DNA from: Trichoplax sp. H2
Lineage: Eukaryota > Placozoa > Uniplacotomia > Trichoplacea
Direction of reading: 5' to 3'
DNA length: 64,000 nucleotides
Assembly: GCA_003344405.1 (NCBI GenBank)
Contig: NOWV01000001.1
Span: forward strand, 1,116,001 to 1,180,000
How positions within the stretch are numbered: position 1 is the first letter of the stretch; every line of letters starts with the position of its first letter. The position numbers were made by a program, and so were the translations under genes. Positions 25,904 through 38,692 of this stretch are shown here, one piece after another. The notes under the pieces were generated by a model. The model was given only the letters and a program-made list of their open reading frames with translations, did not search any database and was not told the DNA's origin.

Positions 25904-28900
25904 GTTTACTATTCCTCTCACTAACATCGATGACTGTAGCGTAATTCGTTCTAAATTGAATGCCATTTCTAACTTAAAATGAATACTAACAAATCTCTCG
26001 ATTTAATGATTTAATAAGTGTTCTTGTCGAGATGACTGTAACTAACCCTAATCTCAACCAAAATTAATACTGAAAATATAATAAAATCAATACATTTGAT
26101 TTTTTCACTGAAAGACTATTCTGGGAATGCCTACGGCTCCTGTATTAAGAAATGATTTATAGACTCCAATTAGGCTAGGAATACGGTTATTTACTGTAAA
26201 TCTAAAGCTGAATTATAAGATTTCGATATCAGCTACGACTCAAATATCTGCAATGTACCCATCTGTAGCGTATATTTATTATATGCCACAGAGAAATATC
26301 TACAAGACAATGCAAGTCTTTCATAAACTCCAGTAGAATATAATTTCGAAATTGAGACCTTAACTTTATTTAACACTATTGGGCTGATCTATCTCCTAGC
26401 TTAGCAACAAGTTATTATCAATAACGTTTAAAGAAGCCAAACAATACTAACCAAGCAAGCTGTTTTTCTTAGTGTTGTTGACATACCGAAGGTGGTGATT
26501 CATCGAATCACCTCCAAAAATATGCCGACTGCATATCACCAAGGTCAATAAATCCAATTCTAGCCTATAATACAAGAAATATACGAGCATATTGAAATAA
26601 TGGATGACCTATTGCCCATCGTTTACTTTCAATAGATGGGAAATAATTTTTTCAGTACAAAAAGTACGAATGCTACTATAGAGGATAATTACTCTGAGGA
26701 ATAGGTAGGTGCTTGATTCAGAGCATAAGGTAATCACTCTAGGCAATATGATTGTATATCGACTTAAGTTAAATAAACTGTATTTATAATGTATCAAGGT
26801 TAGAACTAAGCCTTCATATAGTCTGTTAAATCAATATGGAGTGTAAACTTAGAAGGCTATTATCGGAGTTCAATCGGTCCGGATTTGGAATAAAAATATA
26901 GCCTAAATTATTGAACATTACATGCAAATTTTAAGATAGTGTAGTACTGCTCAATTTATGTCCTGTGCAATTGCTGTTACAGATCTGAATGAGTAATAAA
27001 AGCAATTACGGATAAACATTCTAACTTCAATGATAAGGTTATCCAGTACTAATACATCGGAATAAATGCACTTTGAATGATTTAAATGCCAGCAAATTTA
27101 CCCATAAAATGCCTTTTTAAAATGTTTTTCTCTTTCTGGTGGAGTCGAGTAGAAGCATGCACACATGATGCATATTTATGACTTTCTTGTAATTGTTTTC
27201 CTGTTGTTTTCATGAACATATGGATAGAATAAATATGTCTTTTATACTATAAGTCATTCAGAAGTCTTCTGCTCCAGACTGACTTATTCTGCCACCTACG
27301 AAATTAAGATTGTTAATTTAATCATCCGTATTAACAAATATAAATGGTATTTTGTAATTTAAAGTTTAAGAAGGGTTTTACTAGAAGGCTAGAATCAATA
27401 CCAATCTATTAAATTCAGAATAACTGTTAAGTATTGATTTAATGTTTATTTCAAGTAAACCAACACATACCCACAAATACACAGAGACAATTGTAGCATC
27501 GATTCATGGCGATGACTTAAAATGATGCTTAGTAGTGTTATATTAATGTTGTTGCAATAGCATTGTACTAAATTAATATTCATCGCACGGCAAATATAAC
27601 AATTACGTCAGGATGAGTGGTTTCACTGTTTCTTTCTAACTATACCATCATGGTGTTGATTTATTATTTATACAGTATATTAATTATGAGTTACTAAATT
27701 CTTTATTAGATTAATAATATCTAGTACAAGTAAAGTTGTCCGTTCAAGTTATTAGATGTCAATATTTCTATAGATAAATATTTTAACTTATAATATATAC
27801 GATAAGTAGTTAATTTGAATAGTCCGTTATATTCGTAATTGACTGCAATTTACCTTAAGTTAAAGAAGATTGGATGTATCGATGAATATGAAGACTGTTG
27901 TCTTATCCCAAATAGTAATTCTAGCAGTAATCAACTGTTTTATTGTAATTCTTTATAGCAAATGTTATGCATATCCTCTCAATTCTATTAATATCATTAA
28001 AAATGAATTAATTATTTATAGGCTGTGAAATGGCCAAAAACTAAAGGAAGGCTATCCTATAATACAGCGTTAAAGCCAACTCAAATAGCCTCAACTCTGA
28101 TCTTGCTAAATACTTACTATATGCCAAATATCATTGCTTATTAGCAGCAGAAAGATCGCTATTGCGCATTTATTATTTTACTAACTTTTTTTGTAGCTCT
28201 TTGGCACTTTAATATCACATATACTATACTTACGCTTTCTAAATCTTCCTGTCCAAGAATACGATATTCACTACTCTTTGCAACTCAAGTTTGCAATTAT
28301 TAAATAGCTGAAATTTCAGTAATGCATTTCACGTTAGAAAGACCATGTTAATTACTAGGATTCAGACCAACAAACAGTAAACGAGCAGTTTTCATGCATA
28401 ACTAAAAGTGATCGATTTTAAAATATCTTAGATTCTTCTTATGACTTCTTGAAAAAAAATAGCGATTTGCATGATGGCCACAATATAGTATTTTATTTAT
28501 GCGAGTAATATAATAGAAGCTTATAAATAAAATTGATAACTATTAGCAAAACTGATCGCAGACAAGCAATATGACTTTACTAAACAGATTTATTTGTAAC
28601 ATTTCATGCATTATATTGTCATGTACGTATATGCTACCAAGGATTTTGCACAGTAAAGCGAAGGTAACTCTGTTACTTTCATTGAATTGATTGATTATTA
28701 AATGTATCTGCCGCAAGTAACAGTATACTTGAACACTTGCAGTGGGGGTAGAGGCAGGTTATGTAGTAGACTAGAAATATAATAAAATAGCAAGTACCGG
28801 TATAAATTATTCTTGTCTATGTACTCTTATGCGTGATTTAATTAAAACATTTTCATTATCGAATGAATTTGAAATAAAAACTGTTAAAATAAAAATCGGG

Positions 28901-29361
28901 AAATTAATCTTACAGATATACAATCATAGGTGACTTAGAACAAAGATCTTCTACGCTTTTTTTCGAGCCTTTGATACTTTGCAAATTTAATAAAATCATG
29001 ACTCGATACTAGAGGCTACAAAGCTACAAAATTTTTTCCATGGATACCCGTCGACTATAATTAGTCAAATACAAAGTTTCAGATGTTGGTTCAATACAAG
29101 CGCAGGTAAAATCGATTAAAGCTTTACAATAATGGATAAAGAATGTTCATTTTGGAGGATTAGTCTTCTAAAAGGCTTAGTGATGCTCTTGGTTAGTAAC
29201 ACCGGCTAATTATAGTTAAAATTAACGAAAGCATAAAGAAAAATAACAAGACAGATGTGTTAGAAATAGTGAGCAGACTGCCATGATGAGACCCTTGATT
29301 AATAATTCCTTTATTTTATATTGACGATGTCGAATAAAACTAGTGAAACATTGAGAAAAGC
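25904..29361. other. Intergenic spacer between channel genes B and C
   Basis: No coding exon or RNA gene found. It contains a hairpin at 26491-26514 (listed separately) and a minus-strand AATAAA at 29310-29315, about 50 bp past the stop of gene C. Confidence 0.4.
26491..26514. repeat. Hairpin, 11-bp arms with one mismatch
   Basis: GGTGGTGATTC and GAATCACCTCC pair around a two- to three-base loop, with one mismatch. It lies alone in the spacer between channel genes B and C, with no neighbouring U-tract or gene end on either strand. Confidence 0.6.
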
Positions 29362-32300
29362 CTAAACGTTGGGATTGGTTGAAGATGTTTCTTGGCCATC
29401 TTCGCTAGTATTAAATACAAAATCATTATTTTTATTGGGTTTAGTCTCTGTTTGAAGATCTTTTTTCTCTACTCCTACTTGCATGATATCCCTTATCATC
29501 TGAGATTGCCGGCGGATACGCATCTCTCGTTTCTCTCGCTTTTTTCTCTCGCATCGATCACATAAATAAGTAATAATTTCGCATAGAGTGATGATACTAG
29601 CGCCAATAAATAATCCTAATTGACCTCCTACATCACCTTGAATGAGCATATACATTTTTTAATGTTGATGCACATCTATTACTCTATATCATCTTGATAC
29701 ACTAAGCTGGGCTTTGATATGATTTACTGACAGATATACGTATTCCTTGAATAGGAATATCCTATAACCAGTAGTAATTTATCTTGTAATAAAAGATACG
29801 TAGAGTGACTGTCAATAAAATTGATTTATTCTAACTGAAAATATGCTGATATATTATTAGAAAAGTGATCTTACTGAAAGAATATGTTATTATTATTCTA
29901 AGTTACCAATCAATGCTGGAACAATCTACAATCTATAAGGCTTTAATAAATAGTTAATTATGCGGCAAATCAACTTTACTAACTTAAAACTTGGGCGTAT
30001 CCTGTTGCTTTAGACTCCGTCGTTGTTGATGTTATAAGCTCTCGAAAGTAGACATCCAAATAAATTAAATTTTCTCTAAAATCAGAATGTAAGTAAACGT
30101 ACGGAAAGATTACTTAATTTTAGTGCTAGATTAAAGAAGTACTGTGACATTGTTATATACTGTATTAGAGTAGAAATATCTATGTTAGGATGATTCTGTT
30201 AGCCTATCCTTATTTAGTTAACTTCTAATTTGGATATACTGTGTTTTAATATAGCACTGATTTATTATGACAGTGGCATAGATACACATACTGAAATTAA
30301 TAGTTATAATAGGGAATGCAAATGATCTACTTACAGTTCGAATCATTGTGATTGTAACTTACTTATAGTAGACTGTAAATTATCGTGGAAATGTTCCGTG
30401 ATAGGACATATCGTAATTTGACTATTCTGTATTAGTCATCAGATGTCTATGTTCGTAAATACTGTTGTCGCCATTAAGGGAGCAGTAGCTATAATTAATA
30501 TCTAATTCAGTAAATGATTCCAAAGTTAATCGTACTAACCAGGACTCATGAACTATTGAGGAAGAGTATATAAATGCAGTATATCGTGTAATAAAGAGGA
30601 TTCTTAAACTTAGTGTTTAACGTAAATTACGAGGCGTCTAAGTCTTTGTGTAGTCTGCTAGTAGACCAAAAGTGTTTCTGATAGTGCAGATATCGTTCCT
30701 TGATACGTGGTTCAAGGAATTGACTTATTGATCGTATGTTACGTTATCTTGTTGCAAAGCTGTTTTGTGACAAGTACATATCATTAAAGCTCACTTTCAA
30801 TGGTCTATGTATCTAAATGAAAATCTCAAAATTATTTATGAATAGATCAGAACGCTATCTCACAAATTATGTTGGATCTGTAAATTGCATGAAACAACAC
30901 TTTTTTAAGTTGACTGATTGTTACTACTTGTGAACTAAAGCTAACTTGATGATATTATGGAGAGTAGTCATTTTGCTTTAATAAATTTAGGGTAAAAAGC
31001 TAAAATTACCCTAGATGCTACCTCTAGTATTGGCACATCTCAAACCAGATATTTAAACATCTGAATAACTATTTATAGTGGTAAGCAAGGACTTTAATAA
31101 TTTGCTATTCTTATCGCTTTATCAAGATAAATTGGCTATTGGCACATTTCAAGTCAGATATTTAAACGTCTGAATAATAATTTATAGTGACTTGCATGAC
31201 TTTAATAACTTACTACTCTTGTCATCTTAATAAGTCAAGATACATTGGCTAATTTAGTTGGATTTTCTTTAAAAAATGAGAATCGATCATGTCAGGTATG
31301 TTTATATACATACTACTATTGGAAAGCATCATGATTAAATGATATCTACTGTAGATAAAGCTATAATTAGATCAGATGAAAGCTATTAAACTGGATGGAA
31401 ATAATTGAATTATAACCGGAAATAGTTAACGTTGAAGGTAAAGATTTGATCTGTCATGCCAAAATTAGAGTTTACATCATCTTACCTATCGCAACAACCT
31501 ACCGAATAAAGGCTTCTGAGGTATAATTTGGGTATTTTGAGGGATCGTTCTTTACCGAATCTAATAAATTGGCCAACTTGCCATTATGACTACTCGAATC
31601 AATTATGGCATTGGTGGCAATACCGGCGTAAGATAAGATGATTGGATATTCAGTTTGCTGGCATGGATACGGACAAAATGAGTTCAAAGTTTTTTTGTTT
31701 TCTGTATTAACTGAACGGATTCAAAGAAATTGAATTAAAGAAATGAAATAGCAATTATAGCTAAATGCTTATTTTGTATTAGTAATATTGAATTGATATA
31801 GATAATCATTGCAATTATGAACATATTTCCGTTTTTAGGCAACATATTTATTCACAATATCATTTTATAGCGTACTTAATTTCGGTATGACACAAGTAAA
31901 TGATTCTGAAATCGTACAAGGTGGCTTGCCTTTCAAGAAGGAAAAATAGAAATAATTCATTTTGCATCAATATAACTTAAAGTGTACAAGTAGAGTAAGT
32001 AGCTAAAAAACTAGAAGTCATTAAAACCTGCTATTATCACGCTAGGAGAGTTTATAATGAGATATTTATGTATAGAATTGCTGCTATAGCTAATTCACCT
32101 GTTGCTTGCTGATAGCTACAGTTGCATTGCTGAGCAGCTAGATTGGCTTCAAATTCTCGTCTGCAAGCACTACGTGAATAATAGCGAAAGTATTGAAGAT
32201 TTTTCTGGCCACATTCACCCCATGGAGGACCTAAATTAGATAGTACCTAATGCACCAAATTGTTAGCTCATATTAATAATCTGTTGACCGACAGTGGGAT

Positions 32301-34795
32301 AGGATATATAAATTATTATGATAATAACGAAATAAAAAATGAATTTTAACATTTGATTGTATTATTAAATATCAAAGATAGTTATGGAGAGGAGATTTCA
32401 GGTATGGCTTGGTAACTGATAGATGTGTAAGATAGTACTAGGTAGTAATATTGAATGATTAAAGACTGGTCTTTCAAATACAATTTTAAGCCTAGCGCTG
32501 AAAGATTCTATTGTTCAAATGGATCTTGATTTCTCACTTAAATACTTTTGATATCGATCATAAAATACACATGATATTTTCCTAATCATTTGATGGGCAT
32601 AAAATAAACCTACATGTGTGTCGGTAATGGCAATATAACCATGCATTCCAGGAGGCACAAAGACGCCACGAGAACCCATATTTGCTATTTCATTGTAATG
32701 GTGCACAGAAAGGCGAATTCCAGCATCAGGTGTTAGAAATGATAAAGGTAATGTGGGATAAACATATTGCTGTACATTAATCGCTAATCGCAAGCCATGG
32801 GAAGATCCACTTATTGTCTGATATAGCAAAGGATATCCTTTCTGACCTGGAAAACATGGAAATGGCAAGTAACCATCCGTTAAATTTCAGAATTGGTTAT
32901 AAATGAATTAAAGCTCCATAAGTATAACTTTGTTGTTTTACAAGTCTAAATTGCTCAATATAAATTTCGTGGATAAATTGAAATCAATTCCATCAATACT
33001 ACAGATTAAAATGGCTTAATGATTCTGTAGACATCGATTCTTACATATCCGAACTATAGAATTGGTTGACCAAAAAGGCTAGTTTGTTAATTATATTATT
33101 TACAATCATAGATCAGACCAGTTTAAAATTTAAAATTTAATACATAGATAGCTGGATCAATTTAATCACTACTATGGATTAAATTTTGTTTCAGAATATT
33201 ACAAAAGTAATTTATTCATTCATTTCCGAGCATTTTGCGATTAGTTTATTTTTGACTACTTACAATGTCAAAATATTATTTATTACCGATTAAAATAATG
33301 TAAAATTTCAACGAGTAATGACTTATACATATTTTATTTTTTCATATTTGGAAATCGATCCTCCTATGGCCAGCTACGCTAAATGTAGAGGTCAATTTAA
33401 CTATTGCTATAAACTATCATAATTGAAAGACTTTATAGAAAACTACTGCTATGAAATGGATACAGCTCAACTTTTGAAAATAAATCACATATACTTAGTT
33501 ATAATAATAAGAAAATTGACTAAATTATTACCGTAGATTAAAATATTTTAAAAACTAAATGAAACATCTTTTGGATAGGCTTCAAAGACCTACAAATTAA
33601 GTACGATAGCTTAAAGCAGACTACAATAAATATGGAAACCAACTAGGCTGCTATAAAATAAGATAATTTAAGATTCAGTTGTGCATGATTTTTGCTAAAC
33701 TTAATGTCTACGAATTAATTAGCTAAAAAACTAGCTACGCTATGTAGAAACAACCATATTATAATCATACATTAACGTAATTTTATTGGTCAATAGGGAA
33801 CGATTTTTAATATGTACAGTATTGTAAAGCTAAGTAATTATGATTGTAACGTAACATTAGATGAGTTTATAACATTTAATATGAATATGTAATCATTCTG
33901 TTACTAATATGATGTACAAGAATTCACTGTGTGAAATAGCATAACCTAGATCATATCCTAAATATACTATATCTAGTAAAGTTTGCGTGTCACGATAGCA
34001 TATTATGTTATTAGTGGAAGTATATAAGCATAAGTTGAGTTATAAAAAGGGCTAATTTAAAATCTACTCTCGAATTAGCTAACTTGTAAAATGATAATGT
34101 AGATACATAATAATTCTTATACTCGCATATCATAAAAAATCACTCTGCTTGGATCAATTATAAGTTTAAAACTACTTTAAAATCGAATAGCCAAATATAT
34201 GCATCAAACCTGAATTAAAGGTATAACAAGTGCCATAATCAGTAATTACTTGACTAAAATTAGCCGATCCACAAGGTTCTTCTCCCCACTGACAAGATAC
34301 AATCATATCTTCTGCTTTAAATCGATATCTTGCAACATACTCTTCAAGACTGAAATTTTTGCCATAAACGCGATTAAAATAATTTTCGGCGCTCTGTAAC
34401 TCTTGGTGCGTTATTTGATTTTTGGCATAGTAATGCCGATAGAGCAACATTGCATATTTTAACTCTTCTCTTGTATTGTCTATGCTAGCTATTAAATTGG
34501 TATTGCAAAGAGTAACTGATGGAAATAAAGACTGGGTATTGTATTTGACTTTGATATTAACGCGTGTTGGATATAAAGAGGCATCGTAGACAATGATACA
34601 GCATTGGACAAGACAAGCAATAGTCGAAACTAATGTAATGCCAAACCACATGCTACGACGAGATCCCTTAGTTTCAAAGATATGGGCAACGCCATGGCAA
34701 GTTGTTGAAGTAGCAAAGTTTTCCTCTAGATCAAATGATACTGTATCTGTTTGACCATTAGATACTTTGCGCGGATTTTCGCTTTTAGAACCCAT
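29362..34795 (-). CDS. DEG/ENaC sodium channel subunit, cluster gene C
   Basis: Third tandem paralog, 531 residues. Exons: 34795-34210, 32846-32614, 32246-32099, 31929-31876, 31710-31503, 30075-29984, 29636-29362, all with the phases used by genes A, B and [10 protein letters not shown] (HG at 34-35) precedes TM1 (about 50-70). [40 protein letters not shown], the CRREF...CNC block, [12 protein letters not shown] and [11 protein letters not shown] follow. [14 protein letters not shown] carries a normal GAS filter (about 452-454). The tail after TM2 is strongly basic ([15 protein letters not shown]) and then acidic. Exon 4 is 54 bp, one codon shorter than in the others. The intron between exons 5 and 6 holds a tandem duplication at 31028-31250. 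The frame is open throughout, so it is probably functional. Confidence 0.92.
31028..31250 (+). repeat. Two-copy tandem duplication in an intron of gene C
   Basis: Copy 1 is 31028-31136 and copy 2 is 31137-31250. Both open TATTGGCACAT, share CAGATATTTAAAC, CTGAATAA and ACTTTAATAA, and end at an ATTGGC. Copy 2 carries small insertions. The pair lies within the 1.4-kb intron between coding exons 5 and 6. Confidence 0.85.
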
Positions 34796-36919
34796 AACAC
34801 ATCAGCATATAGTCCTAGAATCACAAGAAACAGCGATATGCAATTAAAAATTTTTTAAGAAGCAAATATCATTTGTCGATTATACTTATAATTAATAAAA
34901 ATTGTCATCTTTAACTTTGGTTAAAATATTGTCGGTATCTTAAAATATTTATCTAGTTCTGTAGAATACCGTATCAAATATGATCGAACAATTGTAGTTA
35001 TAGAACCTTAAATTAGGCTTATTCAGCTCAGTTTTGACCGATATTACCAGTTTGGAATATTAAATCTTAGGGCATAAAGTTGTGATGATCAATAATATCG
35101 AGCTCAAATTTGTTATTTATCCTAATATTGGGTAAGATACGGTTATTAGCTAGAAATAAAATGTTCTAGCCGTGTACCGTAGCTAAAATTTTTCTGAGTA
35201 GACAATCGAAAAGAATGTTTAAAATTTGGCTATTCTTGCAATAAGGAAAGGTCAAGTATAGGTTTATAGGTATATTTTCTTGACGAGGACTAATGTTGAC
35301 TATTATAATTATTCAACTTATTTTCCTTTCTTTTACGAATTAATCTGTGGTAACAGACGGAAATTTTCTCGTTACACTATGAAAATGGAATTTCTTTAAA
35401 ATTTTGCATTTTTACTTTTATGCAATGAAGATCATAGTAGAACGAGTAGCACTGCTATATGCTGGACGAAAACTAGTGTCGATTATGGCGAATATTAAAT
35501 TAAACTTATTTTGATCTGATTCCTGGATAATCCTTCAGAAAGAATGATGGGTTTTAAAATTTACTATGTTTATAACCGAATGTGATATAATCTATCTTTG
35601 CGATAATATATATTTTTTACAAGATTACTACTGTACTAATTGCTACGATTATTATATTACTTGATTTTCTTACTTTTGGTATTGAAGTATAATAAAATTA
35701 CCTAATTAATTGATGCAGATTCTGAATAGTCCATCGATGAGGAGTGGGATCACCTTAATGTGTTGTAATTTTAACTTCTAACAGTGATCGATTCAACGCA
35801 GTCAGGTTACGATCGAGAAAAGGTTATTAATCTTGTTGCTGTTTGAAACCGACTCTGGGCGCAGTTTATTTAATAAATGAAATAAAAAGTAATAAAGCGA
35901 ATAGGAATGGCAACCACTACAACTGGCATTGTTCAGAATGTTAGCAATATGTTATATTAATAGACCAATATGGTAAGAAGAAAAAAATTTTAGACTTAAG
36001 GCTAGCAAAATTTTAACTGGGTAAATACGTAATTAAATTAAGGTCCCACAATATAGACGGAAGTTATCCTTAATAGCCATAATCATTTTCAGTTTACGAG
36101 TACTGTGTAGCTAAGGAGCTTAATCTGGGATCAAGCTCTTAGGTATTTTACTATTATGCCAGCTAGTTTAGCATACGTATGGCAAAAAGTGGAATTACTG
36201 CCATTCGTCAATCCTCAATAAAAGATGTCCTCATCTATATAATTTAAGTGGCGTTCACAAATCTCTCCGATTATATATGATATTATATATCGTAGCCTAC
36301 AGCACACTTTTAAAATTGCTCTATCCCTATTTTAGCCTTTATAAATTGCAAGATAATTGACGGTATATTTTGTATTATGGCTGCTTGAAAATAAAAGAGT
36401 TGCTTATACTTCTTTAGGTAGGTCTACTCAGCAAAAAATATTTATCCTTATCCCTATCCACTAATTCCATAAAATCATACTAGTATGCTTATTCATTGAT
36501 AAAATTTCTGAAGATTACTAAACAAGAGTGATACCACAGGTGTATGCGATATTTTACTAACTAGTAGCATAGATTAAGATATATGGTACATGGCATATAT
36601 CTAATGACCATGGTGAAGGTAATAGAAGGGCTGGTAAAGTAGGTGACTAAGGCTGTGCTCAAGCCAGGAGTAACACATTGGTGTTGTAACCTGTAGTAAT
36701 ACGGCCATAATAACAAGATTAATTTTCACTTATTAAATTTCTGAAAGGAAACATTTTTTGGGAATTAAAATTACATAGTACCGGTACTTGTTTAGTAGCG
36801 ATTTCATTAGAGTGTTATTCTTTCGCCCTTAAGAAAGGGGCTTGATAGCTTTTGCTGATTCAAATTGGTTTGCGATTGTGGCAAAAACCTAACCGCAAAG
36901 AAAGGGATTGTACTCGTAT
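34796..36919. other. Intergenic spacer upstream of channel gene C
   Basis: Promoter side of gene C on the minus strand. No coding exon, RNA gene or notable repeat recognised on either strand. Confidence 0.4.
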
Positions 36920-37535
36920 ATGTATGAGAACTCGCTCTAAATTCGATTGTCAATCCTTGAATGCAATCATCTTGATGTTGCTGCATCTTATGGCAACATA
37001 ACAGCTATTTATCTGGATAGAACGAAGATTTAATTTCTATGTTTGCGAAATCACTCAAATTGAATTATTCACTGTTGGACAAAATTATCCCGATATTGCG
37101 ACAATCTCCCTGGCTGTAATCACCCTGATGTTGTAAGGTCATATTATAACATCAGCTTAGCCTATACTGATCAAGGCAAGCATGTAGAAGCTATTTAAAC
37201 GAATGAAAAGCCGCTCAAAATTCGTTTTATTAGCCTTTAGTCAAAAACGTCCCGATGTTTCTGCATTATGCAACAATATCGGAAATGTTAATAGAAAGCA
37301 AGGCACGCATGAAGATGCTCTTTCTATGTATAAAAAATCACTTAGAATTCAGCTTTCAGTACTTGGCTGCAATCACCCTGATATTGCAAGATCATATTGT
37401 AACATCGCTCTTACCGATGCCAATCAAGGCAGGCATAAAGCCACAGCACTTATGCGCGATAAGTAGTTCAAAATTCTATCATTAGTGCATGGACATGACC
37501 ACCCTAATATTACTGGATCATATGGCAAGGTATAA
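36920..37535 (+). pseudogene. Decayed TPR-repeat gene
   Basis: About five units of the same 126-bp (42-residue) TPR repeat found intact at 47.3-51.3 kb, broken by stops and small deletions. Recognisable pieces include a unit opening ATGTATGAGAACTCGCTC at about 36922, a second with TTTGCGAAATCACTC, and an 87-codon open stretch at 37203-37466 containing PDVSALCNNIGNV, EDALSMYKKSLRIQLSVL and NHPDIARSYCNIAL. Before it, in-frame stops interrupt nearly every unit (for example CTATTTAA at about 37193); after it a unit fades out near 37535. There is no start region like that of the intact gene. It lies on the plus strand between channel genes C and D. A functional short peptide is unlikely. Confidence 0.85.
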
Positions 37536-38692
37536 TGCAATAAAGTATGACTTCATATTTCTCATAGCTCAGTAATTGATTTCTAGAAGAAACTGTCTTT
37601 GAACAGAACCACGATAGCTGTAGATACCATTAAACACATATTAAAAAATCTTTATTAACATTTCTACAAGACCAAAAAACTCGAAAATTAATTCTCCAGT
37701 TTTGAAGTAATCAAGCGCTAGTACTGGAAGCAACGGAAGGTCTCGCATATAATATAATTTTATCCAACAAAGTAAAAAAACTCTATTTCGAGATATAATA
37801 GAAATACATAATCTGTTTGAATAAATTAAAGGTTACGCATCATATATTCAATTACTTCAATCTAGTAAGAAATTTTAGATACATAAACCTGGTATAATAT
37901 ACAATTACACTTGCATGTCTTGACGTCTATATTAAAACACCGTTAGGCTGAACTGTGCTATCTTTTAAAAACAAAACTAACGTAGCGAAATGTACTACCT
38001 GAAATCTTGTAGTGCTTAGGTTTTACAGCCCCTTAGGTTCGCAATCGTCTAACTCAAAAACCTAAAGTCATTAAAATTGAGCAAATCTCTAATGTGACAC
38101 AAGATTTCATCATCAGCAATCATGAAATTACCTTATATGCATAGTAGACTATTCTACTTCTTAATGCTACCGTAATTCAATTACTACTGTAATTAGCTGA
38201 AACTAATACTACAAATCTATACTAGAAAATGTACTGTATTGAAATATTTATTTAATTACATATTTGGCTAGGCTAATGCGAAAACGTATAAAGACTCTGA
38301 GTTTCATGTCACTTAATTTTAAGATATAACATTATCGTATATATCATAGTACATTTTGCAAAGTGATACATTAGTCTGCAGCTATGGTACTCTGATACGG
38401 GCAAAAATTGCTAAGGTAAACTTTGAACCAAGTAGAAGATGATTTCAAAATATATCAGTAGACACACATTGATGTTCACGTTATGGTGCCATACAGTAAG
38501 CTAGCAAGCAAGATACCAGCTCAAAATCTGTTGCTATAGTATAAAATCTTGATTTATACACCCCATTTTCCAGATATGGTAACATATTTTGGCCCATACA
38601 TCAAAGTTGTGTTAAACTTTAAAAGCTGCCAAGCTAATTATCAAGAACATGTAATGTATTAAATGAATCCAAGTATAGACCAGATACTGTAA
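37536..38692. other. Spacer with one arm of a duplicated segment
   Basis: No coding exon found. The segment at 38002-38211 is repeated at 43208-43670 on the far side of channel gene D (listed separately). The right end is the 3' flank of gene D; I saw no clear AATAAA there. Confidence 0.45.
38002..38211 (+). repeat. 210-bp segment duplicated across gene D, left copy
   Basis: Matches 43208-43309 plus 43568-43670 in the same orientation. Shared stretches include CCCCTTAGGTTCGCAATCGT, AAAATTGAGCAAATCTCTAA, ATCATCAGCAATCATGAAA and TAGTAGACTATTCTA. The right copy carries about 258 extra bases at the point that is 38104-38106 here. Confidence 0.88.
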
